From assembly GCF_000772045.1 (NCBI RefSeq), contig NZ_CP009754.1, positions 4,836,001 through 4,900,000 on the forward strand: a stretch of DNA of 64,000 bases. The letters run 5' to 3'. The DNA comes from Streptomyces sp. CCM_MD2014 (GTDB lineage Bacteria; Actinomycetota; Actinomycetes; Streptomycetales; Streptomycetaceae). Under the pieces are notes generated by a model. That model was not told where the DNA came from. It made no database searches and was given only the letters and a program-made list of their open reading frames with translations. Each line of letters starts with the position of its first letter. Within the stretch, counting starts at the first letter, position 1. Positions 35,230 through 43,205 of the stretch are shown piece by piece. A program made the translations under genes and the position numbers.

Positions 35230-36387
35230 TCAAGCCTGCTTGAGGTCAAGCTCGCGCCGCCCGAGGGCGAGGGAGACCGCGGTCAGGGCGCTGTTGAAGG
35301 AGACCTCGGAGAGCAGACCGGGGGAGGCGACCTGGTCGCCGGCGAGGTAGACGCCGTCGCCGCGGTCGACGGCCGGCCGGTCGCGCCAGGTGCTGCCGGG
35401 CGGGTCGACGGCGCCGGTACGGCCGTTCGCGACCGCCTCGCGCCGCCAGGTCAGCCGCTCGCGCCAGCCGGGGAAGCCGAGGTCGAGCAACTGCTCGGCG
35501 CGGGCGGTGCCGTCGGCCTTCGACTCGTGCGGTGCGATGGGCACCTGCCCCTGGATGAGCTGCTCGCCCGCCGGTGCGAGCGTGCGGTCCTGCGCGGTGA
35601 ACCGCTCGATCCACCCCGGCGCGTCCAGGTCGGAGACGGCGAAGGCGTCGCCGCGCCGGGTCCGCACGGCCAGGTCGACCAGCGTGGTGCGGCCGCTCGG
35701 CCAGGTCAGCGCCGGGTCGTCCAGCAGACGGCGGGCCGCGTCGAGGGAGGTGGCGACGATCACGGGGGTGTCGGTGGGGAGCGTGTCGACGCGCGAGAGC
35801 GTCTCCATCCGGACGCCGAGGTTCCAGGCCAGGGCGGCCATCCGGTCCACGACCCCGGACCAGCCGCCGCGCGGATAGTGCGCCTCGGGCGGCAGCTTGG
35901 CGGCCCGCCGCAGCCGCTCCTGCACGAAGGCGGCCGACAGCGAGCCCGGATCGTGGTGGAAGAGGGCGACGGCGCAGTAGTGGGCGGCGGCCCGCGCGCC
36001 CTCCTCGCCCGCGATCCCGGTGGCCCAGGTCAGGAAGTCGGTGTCGACCGGGGCCGGTCCGACTCCCCGGCGCAGCAGCTTCAGCATGGCGAACGGCGGG
36101 GTGCGGCGCAGCGCCCCCTTGTGGCGCAGCCGCAGCCGGGCCGCTTCCAGCGGCGGGATCGGCGCCAGCGGGCCGATCAGGTCGCGCCGGCGCAGCCACG
36201 CCCAGTGCGGGCCGCCGTTGTAGAGGGCGTGCGGGCCGTCGTTGGTCCGGTAGGGGCCGTCGGCGGTCCGGGCACGCCCGCCGAGTGTGTGGTGGGCCTC
36301 GTGGACGGTGACCTTGGCGCCCGCCTCGGCGGCGGTGATGGCCGCGGTCAGTCCGGCGAAGCCGCCGCCGATCACGGTGATGCGATG
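35230..36387 (-). CDS. FAD-dependent amine-oxidase/phytoene-desaturase-like oxidoreductase
   Basis: 385 residues. The N-terminus has a Rossmann dinucleotide motif VIGGGFAGLTAAITAAEAG followed by the LGGRARTADG signature of the amine oxidase/desaturase superfamily. The C-terminus has DGVYLAGDQVASPGLLSEVS, where FAD contacts are expected. Chromosomal relatives are often of unknown substrate. Starts at ATG 36387 (MHRITVIGGG). It precedes the quinone-oxidoreductase gene by 53 bases on the same strand and may share its transcript. A divergent pentapeptide gene begins 167 bases away. Confidence 0.85.
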   Translation of the reverse strand, partial: HRITVIGGGFAGLTAAITAAEAGAKVTVHEAHHTLGGRARTADGPYRTNDGPHALYNGGPHWAWLRRRDLIGPLAPIPPLEAARLRLRHKGALRRTPPFAMLKLLRRGVGPAPVDTDFLTWATGIAGEEGARAAAHYCAVALFHHDPGSLSAAFVQERLRRAAKLPPEAHYPRGGWSGVVDRMAALAWNLGVRMETLSRVDTLPTDTPVIVATSLDAARRLLDDPALTWPSGRTTLVDLAVRTRRGDAFAVSDLDAPGWIERFTAQDRTLAPAGEQLIQGQVPIAPHESKADGTARAEQLLDLGFPGWRERLTWRREAVANGRTGAVDPPGSTWRDRPAVDRGDGVYLAGDQVASPGLLSEVSFNSALTAVSLALGRRELDLKQA

Positions 36388-36554
36388 CATGGCTCGGGTT
36401 CTCCCTCGGGTCGGGGTCGCGGTCGGGTCGCCTGGCGCGGCGCCTGTCCGCCCGTACGACGGTCGCGGGGGCGCGGGATGTGACATACGGCCGGGAGAAG
36501 AAGTGTTTTCGCAGGTCGGAGTTGGTTGTCAGTGGCGGGGTGCAGCATGGGCCC

Positions 36555-37268
36555 ATGGCGAGGAGAACGGCGCGGACGACGGGCACGGCGGGCGGGCGCG
36601 GCACGACGGCGGTACGGGCGGCGAGACGCCCGGAGCTGCGGCTGCCGCCGCTCACGCCGTTCGAGGACGACGGGGGACTGGAGCCCGACGGGGACTACGA
36701 CGCGCTGGACTTCCGGGAGACGGACCTCACCGGCCAGGACGGCGCGGGCGCCCGTTTCATGGACTGCGCGCTGACCGGCTGCGCGCTGGACGAGGCCTCG
36801 CTGCCCCGCGCCCGGCTGCTCGACACCCGCCTCACCGGCGTCCGGGGCGTGGGCACGAACCTCGCGGAGGCGACCCTGCGCGACGTCGAGCTGCTCGACG
36901 CCCGCCTCGGCGGCACCCAGTTGCACGGCGCCGTGCTGGAACGGGTCCTGATCCGCGGCGGCAAGATCGACTACCTCAATCTGCGCCGGGCGCGCCTCAA
37001 GGACGTCGTCTTCGAGAGCTGCGTCCTGGTCGAACCGGACTTCGGGGGCGCCCGTCTGGAGCGGGTCGGGTTCGTCGACTGCGCCCTGAAGCAGGCCGAC
37101 CTCAGCGCGGCCACCCTCACCGACGTGGACCTGCGGGGCGCCGCTCCGCTGGAGCTGTTCCGCGGCGTGGACCGCCTCTCGGGCGCGGTGATCAGCCCCG
37201 CCCAGCTCCTCGACCTGGCCCCGGTGCTGGCGGCGGAGCTGGGGGTGCGGGTGCTGGCGGAGGGGTAG
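36555..37268 (+). CDS. Pentapeptide-repeat protein
   Basis: 237 residues. After an Arg/Thr-rich start, residues about 55-205 are built of pentapeptide-like A(D/N)LXX repeats: FRETDLTGQD, CALTGCALDEASL, TNLAEATLRDVELLDARL, and KQADLSAATLTDVDLRGA. They should fold as a right-handed beta-helix. Some members mimic DNA and bind gyrase; nothing here shows that role. ATG 36555 gives the compact form; the open frame starts earlier at 36480. Cytoplasmic by prediction. Confidence 0.82.
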   Translation: MARRTARTTGTAGGRGTTAVRAARRPELRLPPLTPFEDDGGLEPDGDYDALDFRETDLTGQDGAGARFMDCALTGCALDEASLPRARLLDTRLTGVRGVGTNLAEATLRDVELLDARLGGTQLHGAVLERVLIRGGKIDYLNLRRARLKDVVFESCVLVEPDFGGARLERVGFVDCALKQADLSAATLTDVDLRGAAPLELFRGVDRLSGAVISPAQLLDLAPVLAAELGVRVLAEG

Positions 37269-37337
37269 GGCCTCCCGGCCCCGCCGGCGCGGTGGAGGGG
37301 CCGTCCGGGGCCGAGGGGCCGTGCGGGGCCGGGCCGC

Positions 37338-38111
37338 TCAGCCGGCTGGTGTGTGCCGTGTCGCCTCGCGTGCCTCGGCGAGGGCCTGCTTCCTGAGGGC
37401 GCCGCCGAACAACTGCATCGTGGCGGCGGCCAGGACGTCCTCCCTGCCGATGGTCCGCCCGTCCCCGCTGCGGGTGGACCAGGCCCCGAGGGAGTCCTTG
37501 GGGAACGGGGCCGGATCCGGGGCCGGTCCGTCCGGCGTCACCAGCGCGACCGCACCGAAGCGTTTGACCCCGCCCTCGCGGACGACCATGGCCGCGTCCC
37601 GGGCGAGGCCCGTCAGGAACACGCTCGCGATTCCGTCCAGGTCGCGGACCATCACCGGGACGGCCGTCACTCCCCGGCTCCGCAGCAGCTTCCTCACCCC
37701 GGCCTCGAACCTGTGGGCGCCGGCCACGGCACTCGGTCTGCGCGACCGGCTGCGCCTGGAAGGGGGCTCCAAGGCACCCTGGGCGTCGTACAGGCCGCCG
37801 TCCAGGCGTCGAAACGTCGGGCTGTGGGCGTACCACTTGTCGCCCACCTCCAGTTCGACGTTCCGGCCGATCGCCGTGAGAAGGTCCCGCGGCAGCAGCT
37901 TCTTCCGGGCCTCCTCCGCCGCCGCTCCGCGGGCGCCGTCGATGATCTCCGTCAGCACGGTCCGCGTCACCGACGCGGCGGCCTGCGCGGCCGCCCGGGA
38001 GACGTGCATCGAGGTCACGTCCCTGAACACCGTTCTGACGAGAGAGGGCTTGAACGGCGGGACGTCCGGAACCGTCCGGGCCCGCCGCCGGGTCACTGCC
38101 TGCACTGTCAC
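37338..38111 (-). CDS. Candidate double histone-fold protein
   Basis: 257 residues from GTG 38111, whose GTGA overlap with the upstream membrane-protein stop decides the start. Residues about 20-88 read like an H2A-type histone fold: a short helix, a long helix (about 37-68) and KKLLPRDLLTAIGRNVEL at 70-87, closely matching the eukaryotic H2A segment TRIIPRHLQLAIRNDEEL. After a basic linker (SRRSRSRR at 118-125), residues 134-180 resemble H4: VRKLLRSRGV (139-148) and VFLTGLARDAA (164-174) match IRRLARRGGV and VFLENVIRDAV. A later RTIGREDVLAAA (219-230) matches the H4 L2/helix-3 KTVTAMDVVYAL, after an inserted loop of about 35 residues. Histone doublets occur in some archaea and viruses and rarely in bacteria. 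DNA binding is inferred, not shown. The assignment rests on by-eye alignment. Confidence 0.65.
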   Translation of the reverse strand: MTVQAVTRRRARTVPDVPPFKPSLVRTVFRDVTSMHVSRAAAQAAASVTRTVLTEIIDGARGAAAEEARKKLLPRDLLTAIGRNVELEVGDKWYAHSPTFRRLDGGLYDAQGALEPPSRRSRSRRPSAVAGAHRFEAGVRKLLRSRGVTAVPVMVRDLDGIASVFLTGLARDAAMVVREGGVKRFGAVALVTPDGPAPDPAPFPKDSLGAWSTRSGDGRTIGREDVLAAATMQLFGGALRKQALAEAREATRHTPAG

Positions 38112-38653
38112 TCCTGTACGTCCCGTACGTCCTGTCTGGCGGCGGATGCCGCCCCCGCCACCGTCCAGACCGCCATGCCCCACAGGCTGAGCGCGCAGAC
38201 GACGCCCACCACGAAGCGAACGGTCCCGTCCGAGCCGTCCGTGAGCCACACGACCAGTCCCGCCGCCCCGGCCAGGGTCAACAGGGCCGCCGGCACCCGC
38301 AGCCGGGGCTGCTCGAACACCGCCGCGAGCGGGAGGAAGTGCAGCCCGACGACGGTCGCGACCAGCGGAGGAATGAGTGCCGGCGCCCCGGCGCGAGCGC
38401 ACACCACCGCTGTGACGACGATCAGCAGCCACTGAAGAGCGTTGATCTGGTTGAACCGCCGGCGTCGGTCGGCGGGGAACGGGCCCCCTGCCGACGGGGG
38501 CAGGAAACGGCGCGCGGCGAGCATCAGCCCCAGGGCGACGGCACAGCCGGCCACGACCTCGGCCAGTCGCGCCGTGCCGTCGAACCCGCTCATGGCCAGC
38601 AGCCACCAGCCGAGCCCGAACAACGCGAGGAACCCCACCCCTGACTTGAACAT
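38108..38653 (-). CDS. Four- to five-helix membrane protein coupled to the histone-like gene
   Basis: 181 residues, mostly hydrophobic. Helices are visible at about 5-25 (GFLALFGLGWWLLAMSG), 28-46, 72-90, 92-110, 122-138 and 145-165. A basic loop (ADRRRRFNQIN) lies between the second and third. No known enzymatic motif is seen. I do not recognise the family. The stop overlaps the start of the histone-like gene (GTGA), so both proteins are made together. A GTG three codons before the chosen ATG 38653 is an alternative start. Confidence 0.72.
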   Translation of the reverse strand: MFKSGVGFLALFGLGWWLLAMSGFDGTARLAEVVAGCAVALGLMLAARRFLPPSAGGPFPADRRRRFNQINALQWLLIVVTAVVCARAGAPALIPPLVATVVGLHFLPLAAVFEQPRLRVPAALLTLAGAAGLVVWLTDGSDGTVRFVVGVVCALSLWGMAVWTVAGAASAARQDVRDVQE

Positions 38654-38852
38654 GATCGACACCCTAGGCGGAAGGGGCCCGTTCAGTCCCAGCACCTGTC
38701 GATCCGCCCGGCGAAGTCGTCGTACCCGACTCGAAGGCGCGGACCGCCGGCCGGTTCCCCGGACCGGTGTCCGCGGTGACGCGTTCGGCGCGGGCAGGCG
38801 ATCACGAAGCGCTTTTGCGCGCGCTGCCGCCGGTCGCGCCGGGCCGTGGCGT

Positions 38853-39353
38853 TCAGGGCACTCGTGGGAAGCGGGCCTGGAGGGACCAGATCGCCGGGTT
38901 GTCCGCCAGGTCCTCGTGCAGGTCGGTGAGGTCGGCGAGCAGGTCGTGCAGGAAGTCCCGGGCCTCCCGGCGCAGTTCGGTGTGGGAGAAGGACAGCGGG
39001 GGTTCGGACGCCGGTACCCATTCCGCCTCGATGTCGACCCAGCCGAAGCGGCGCTCGAAGAGCAGGCGGTCGGCGGACTCGGTGAAGTCCAGCTCCGCCC
39101 GCTGCGGCCGGGCGGCCCGGGAGCCGGCCGGGTCCCGGTCGACCTGCTCCACGATGTCGCACAGCGCCCACGCGAAGTCGAGCACCGGCACCCATCCCCA
39201 GGCCGTGGACAGCTCCCGGTCCGCCTTGGTGTCGGCGAGGTACACGTCCCCGCAGAACAGGTCGTGCCGCAGGGCGTGGACGTCCGCGCGCCGGTAGTCC
39301 GTCTGGGGCGGGTCCGGGAAGCGGGTGGAGAGGGCGTAGCCGATGTCGAGCAC
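38853..39353 (-). CDS. Conserved hypothetical protein, Trp/Asp/Glu-rich
   Basis: 166 residues if read from GTG 39353 (MLDIGYALSTRFPDPP); the start is uncertain because no clear ribosome binding site precedes it and the frame is open upstream. The chain is acidic and helical with several conserved-looking aromatic segments (LSTAWGWVPVLDFAWALCDI, RFGWVDIEAEWVPAS, and DFLHDLLADLTDLHEDLADN). The pattern resembles small Streptomyces proteins of unknown function. No signal peptide or membrane segment. The 39354-39626 gap to the kinase holds nothing I recognise. Confidence 0.6.
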   Translation of the reverse strand: MLDIGYALSTRFPDPPQTDYRRADVHALRHDLFCGDVYLADTKADRELSTAWGWVPVLDFAWALCDIVEQVDRDPAGSRAARPQRAELDFTESADRLLFERRFGWVDIEAEWVPASEPPLSFSHTELRREARDFLHDLLADLTDLHEDLADNPAIWSLQARFPRVP

Positions 39354-39626
39354 GCAGGAGATGGTGTCACGGACAGCGGCGGCGGGACGGACGGGTGCGC
39401 GTCGGCGGACGCGGATCCGTCCGGCCCCCGGGCGTGCCCGCGCTCCGTCTCCGCCACCGGGCGGCCGCGCACCCGGCCCGCTGCCGCCGCCGCGGGCGGC
39501 GGTCCGGCTCGGGCGGTGAAGGGCCCAACTGCACCTGGAGTACCGGCTTTTCCCCCCGTCACCCCGGTCTCTATCCTCGTCCCCAATCCCGGCGTGCAAG
39601 GTGTCGTCGGGGGAGAGGAAGCAAGC

Positions 39627-41390
39627 ATGGACGGGTTGAAGCCGGACGATCCCGAACGGATCGGCAGGTACCGGTTGCTCGGCAGGCTCGGTGAGGGCGG
39701 CATGGGCCGGGTGTATCTGGCGCGCTCCGACCGGGGCCGGACGGTGGCCGTCAAGACCGTCCGTGAGGAACTGGCCCGCATGCCGGACTTCCGGCGGCGC
39801 TTCGCGCAGGAGGTGAAGGCGGCGCAGCGCGTCGGCGGTGAGTGGACCGCGCCGGTGCTGGACGCCGACACCGAGGCGGCCACCCCCTGGGTCGCCACCG
39901 GGTACGTCGCCGGGCCCTCGCTCGCCGAGGTCGTCGACCGGCAGTACGGGCCGCTGCCCTCCCCCACCTTGCGGGTACTGGCGGCGGGACTGGCGAGGGC
40001 GCTTCAGACGATCCACGGCGCCGGCCTCGTCCACCGTGACCTCAAGCCCTCCAACGTCCTGGTGACGATCGACGGCCCCCGGGTCATCGACTTCGGCATC
40101 GCCCGCGCCCTGGACGCCTCCACGCAGTCCGCCGAGGGGCTCACCAAGGCCGGTGCCGTCGTCGGGTCGCCCGGCTTCATGTCCCCCGAGCAGGTGCGCG
40201 GGGAGAAGGTGTCGTACGCGAGTGACGTCTTCTGTCTCGGCGCCGTGCTCGCCTACGCGGCGACGGGCCGGATGCCCTTCGGCACCGACGAGGGCGGGCT
40301 GCACTCGCTGCTCTTCCGCATCGCGGCCGAGGAGGCGGACCTGACCGGGGTTCCCGAACCCTGGCAGGGCGTCGTCTCGGCCTGCCTGGCGAAGGAGCCC
40401 GAGAAGCGCCCCACCCCCGAAGAGCTGTTGACGTCGATCGAGGACATGGCGGGCGAGGACGGCGCCCCGGGCGGTGCCTGGCTGCCCGGCGAGGTGCTCG
40501 CGGAGCTGGGCCGGCACGCCGTGCAGCTCCTGGACAGCGAGGACCCGGAGGACCGGGTGCCGGCCGGGGCGGCTTCCGCCGCGGGTTTCGGGCCGCCGCC
40601 CGCCGCGTACGGTCCGGCGACGCCCCCGTGGCAGGGCCCTTCGCCGCTCGGCGCGGGACCCGGGGCCGTCCGGCCGTCGCCGTACTCCACCCCGGCCCCG
40701 GTGGCGGCGCGCGTCGCCCCGTCGCCGTACGCCCCGCCGCCCGCCCGCCCGGCGAAGGGGCTGGCCACGGCGCTGAACGTCTTGCTCATCCTGTTCGCCG
40801 TGCCGGTGCTGTTCGAGTTCAACGTCCTCATGGCCGTCCACGACGAGCTCGACGGGCGGCCCGGTTCGTCGTCCCCCAGGGGCATCGACGGCTTCAGGGC
40901 GCTGCAGGTGACGGGTTTCGTGGCCGAGGGCCTGGGCCTGCTGGTGCTGCTCGCGGCGGCGACCGTGTGGGTGTGCTGGTTCCGCCGGATGAGGCAGAAC
41001 GCCGAGGCGTTCGCGCCGGGCCGCATCCGCTACAAGCCGGGCCTGGCGGTGGGCGCCTGGTTCATCCCCGTCGGCAACTTCTTCCTGCCCAAGCAGATCG
41101 CCAACGACATCTGGACGGCGACGACCGGACGTCCGGCGGGAGCCGGACGGTGGCTGGTGCACACCTGGTGGTGGCTCTGGGTGCTCCACCTCGCGACGGA
41201 ACTGAGCGCCTACCGGACCTGGGACGAGGAGAAGACCGCGGACGACGCCATGGGGACCGTCATCAGCGCCCTGGGCGGCGATGTCGTCGCCGTCGTGAGC
41301 ACCGTGTTCGCCGTGCTCTTCGTCTCCCGGCTCACCAGGCTCCAGGGGGAGCGCGCCGAGGGGAGCGTCGGGGCCGCCCGGGTCCGCTGA
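39627..41390 (+). CDS. Ser/Thr protein kinase with C-terminal DUF4328-type membrane domain
   Basis: 587 residues from ATG 39627 (GAGAGG upstream). The N-terminal Hanks-type kinase has the glycine loop LGEGGMGRVYLA, VAVKTVREE (ATP lysine), HRDLKPSNVL (catalytic loop), DFGIARA (metal) and a GSPGFMSPEQ activation-segment end. A Pro/Ala linker follows (about 305-370). The C-terminal part has about four membrane helices and WAFxP-like conserved KPGLAVGAWFIPVGNFFLPK, typical of DUF4328 domains. There are no PASTA repeats. It may sense envelope conditions through the membrane part. The ligand is unknown. Confidence 0.88.
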   Translation: MDGLKPDDPERIGRYRLLGRLGEGGMGRVYLARSDRGRTVAVKTVREELARMPDFRRRFAQEVKAAQRVGGEWTAPVLDADTEAATPWVATGYVAGPSLAEVVDRQYGPLPSPTLRVLAAGLARALQTIHGAGLVHRDLKPSNVLVTIDGPRVIDFGIARALDASTQSAEGLTKAGAVVGSPGFMSPEQVRGEKVSYASDVFCLGAVLAYAATGRMPFGTDEGGLHSLLFRIAAEEADLTGVPEPWQGVVSACLAKEPEKRPTPEELLTSIEDMAGEDGAPGGAWLPGEVLAELGRHAVQLLDSEDPEDRVPAGAASAAGFGPPPAAYGPATPPWQGPSPLGAGPGAVRPSPYSTPAPVAARVAPSPYAPPPARPAKGLATALNVLLILFAVPVLFEFNVLMAVHDELDGRPGSSSPRGIDGFRALQVTGFVAEGLGLLVLLAAATVWVCWFRRMRQNAEAFAPGRIRYKPGLAVGAWFIPVGNFFLPKQIANDIWTATTGRPAGAGRWLVHTWWWLWVLHLATELSAYRTWDEEKTADDAMGTVISALGGDVVAVVSTVFAVLFVSRLTRLQGERAEGSVGAARVR

Positions 41391-41392
41391 GG

Positions 41393-41992
41393 TCAGTTCG
41401 CCGCCGTGGCCCGGCTGACGGCGTCGCGCAGCAGGGCGCGGCGGCGTTCGTGCGCGTCCTCGGGCTCGTCGGCGGTCGCCGCGTAGACGTTGCTGACCGG
41501 CGACCAGGCCATGGACATGGCGATGACGAGGGCCAGCACGTCGAACGGGTCGCCCGGCCGCACCCGGCCCGCCGCCTGGGCCTCGGCGATGGCCCGGAGC
41601 TTGGCGTCGTCGCGGCGGTCGGCGTCGTCGACCAGGTGCCCCGCCGGGCGCCGCTCCAGCCGCGCCCAGGTGGCCAGCCGGATGAGGTCGGGGCGGCGCA
41701 GGTACTCGTCGTAGAGGCGTACGGCCCAGTCCGCGAGGTCGTCGGCGTCGATCGGCACGACGTTCACGATGCGGTCCAGCGAGCCGAAGAAGATCGCGTC
41801 GAACAGCCCGTCCTTGCTGCCGAAGTACGCGTAGAGCTGGGCCTTGTTGGTGCGGGCGGCGGCCACGATCCGCTCGATACGCGCCCCGGCGATCCCGTGT
41901 TCGGCGAACTCCCGGGTCGCGACGTCCAGGATGCGCCGGTGGGTGGCGGCTCCGCGCGAGGTCAGGGGCTGGTCGGGAGTGCGGTCGGGCAT
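41393..41992 (-). CDS. TetR-family repressor
   Basis: 199 residues. The N-terminal helix-turn-helix is clear (RRILDVATREFAEHGIAGAR, then RTNKAQLYAYFGSKDGLFDA). The ligand-binding C-terminal domain contains LIRLATWARLERRPAGHL. It is divergent from an alcohol dehydrogenase gene, with inverted-repeat elements in the 109-base intergenic region, so it probably represses itself and that gene. The ligand is likely a substrate of the dehydrogenase (alcohol or aldehyde), which is an inference from the divergon layout. Confidence 0.88.
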   Translation of the reverse strand: MPDRTPDQPLTSRGAATHRRILDVATREFAEHGIAGARIERIVAAARTNKAQLYAYFGSKDGLFDAIFFGSLDRIVNVVPIDADDLADWAVRLYDEYLRRPDLIRLATWARLERRPAGHLVDDADRRDDAKLRAIAEAQAAGRVRPGDPFDVLALVIAMSMAWSPVSNVYAATADEPEDAHERRRALLRDAVSRATAAN

Positions 41993-42014
41993 GGCCCCAA
42001 GGGTATCCCACAGT

Positions 42015-42081
42015 CAAACAGAACAGTTGGTTTGCTTGGTGCCCCGGGTGCGCCTACGCTCGAATAGACCGAACAGTCTGT
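42015..42081. promoter_or_regulatory. Candidate TetR operators in the divergon
   Basis: Two elements share GAACAGT 50 bases apart (42021-42027 and 42071-42077). The first lies in a CAAAC/GTTTG inverted repeat (42015-42034). The second extends into the palindrome ACAGTCTGT (42073-42081). They cover the divergent start regions of the repressor and dehydrogenase. Confidence 0.45.
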
Positions 42082-42101
42082 CTGAGGAGCCGGGGAGAAT
42101 C

Positions 42102-43196
42102 ATGAGGACCACCGTGGGCTGGCAGGCCGTGCCCGGGAACGGCACCGCGACGACGCCGACGCTGCGCCGCGCACCGCTGGAACGGCGCGACCTGCGCCCC
42201 GACGACCTCGCCGTCCGGGTCGACTACTGCGGCGTCTGCCACACGGACCTGCACGCCCTCCGAACCCGCGGCGGCACGGACGGGGGGCCGGACCCCCTCG
42301 TCCCCGGACACGAGTTCACGGGCGTGGTGACCGCGACGGGGACCGAGGTCACCCGGTTCCGGGCCGGTGACCCGGTCGCGGTCGGCAACATCGTCGACTC
42401 CTGCGGCGCGTGCGCCATGTGCCGGATCGGCCAGGAGAACTTCTGCCACGCCTTCCCCACCCTGACCTACGGCGGCACCGACCGGGTCGACGGTTCGGCC
42501 ACCCTCGGCGGCTACTCCCGTGAGTACGTGCTCGGCGAACGGTTCGCGTACTCCCTCCCGGCCGCTCTGGACCCGGCCGCCGCCGCCCCGCTCCTGTGCG
42601 CCGGGATCACCGTCTGGGAGCCCCTGCACGCCCTCGGCGCCGGACCCGGCACCCGTGTCGCCGTGGCCGGTCTCGGCGGCCTCGGCCACCTCGCCGTGAA
42701 GTTCGCGGTCGCCCTCGGCGCCGACACCTCGGTGATCAGCCGGTCGCCGGACAAGGCCGAGGACGCGCGCCGACTGGGCGCGCGTGAACTCGTCGTCTCC
42801 ACGGACCCCGAGCGGATGGCCGCCGCGCGCGACCGGTTCGACATCCTCATCGACACCGTCTCCGCCCCGCACGACCTGGGCGCCTACCTCCGCCTGGTCG
42901 CGCTGGACGGCACGCTCAGCCACCTCGGCCACCTGGGACCGGTCACCCTGGAGACCCTCGACCTGCTCATCGGCCGCAAGAAGCTCAGCTCCGCGGGCAG
43001 CGGCGGCCGGAAGGGCACCGCCGAGATGCTGGCCTTCTGCGCCGCGCACGGCATCACCGCCGACATCGAACTCCTCCCCTCCGCCCGCGTGAACGAGGCC
43101 CTGGACCGGCTCGACCGGGGCGACGTCCGCCACCGCTTCGTCCTCGACCTCTCCGACCTGGACGGGTCCGGGCCGCAGGGCCCGGCGGACGGATAG
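42102..43196 (+). CDS. Zinc-dependent NAD(P) alcohol dehydrogenase, CAD/YahK type
   Basis: 364 residues. The catalytic-zinc region YCGVCHTDLHALR and GHEFTGVVTATG are present. The structural zinc loop is partial: CGACAMCRIGQENFC with four cysteines. The cofactor motif is VAGLGGLGHLAVKFAVALG. The pattern fits cinnamyl-alcohol-dehydrogenase-like broad-specificity aldehyde reductases. ATG 42102 follows GAGGAGCCGGGGAG. Divergent TetR repressor upstream suggests aldehyde- or alcohol-inducible expression. The GNAT-Nudix gene starts 9 bases after its stop and may share the transcript. Confidence 0.9.
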   Translation: MRTTVGWQAVPGNGTATTPTLRRAPLERRDLRPDDLAVRVDYCGVCHTDLHALRTRGGTDGGPDPLVPGHEFTGVVTATGTEVTRFRAGDPVAVGNIVDSCGACAMCRIGQENFCHAFPTLTYGGTDRVDGSATLGGYSREYVLGERFAYSLPAALDPAAAAPLLCAGITVWEPLHALGAGPGTRVAVAGLGGLGHLAVKFAVALGADTSVISRSPDKAEDARRLGARELVVSTDPERMAAARDRFDILIDTVSAPHDLGAYLRLVALDGTLSHLGHLGPVTLETLDLLIGRKKLSSAGSGGRKGTAEMLAFCAAHGITADIELLPSARVNEALDRLDRGDVRHRFVLDLSDLDGSGPQGPADG

Positions 43197-43205
43197 GTTG
43201 CCGGA

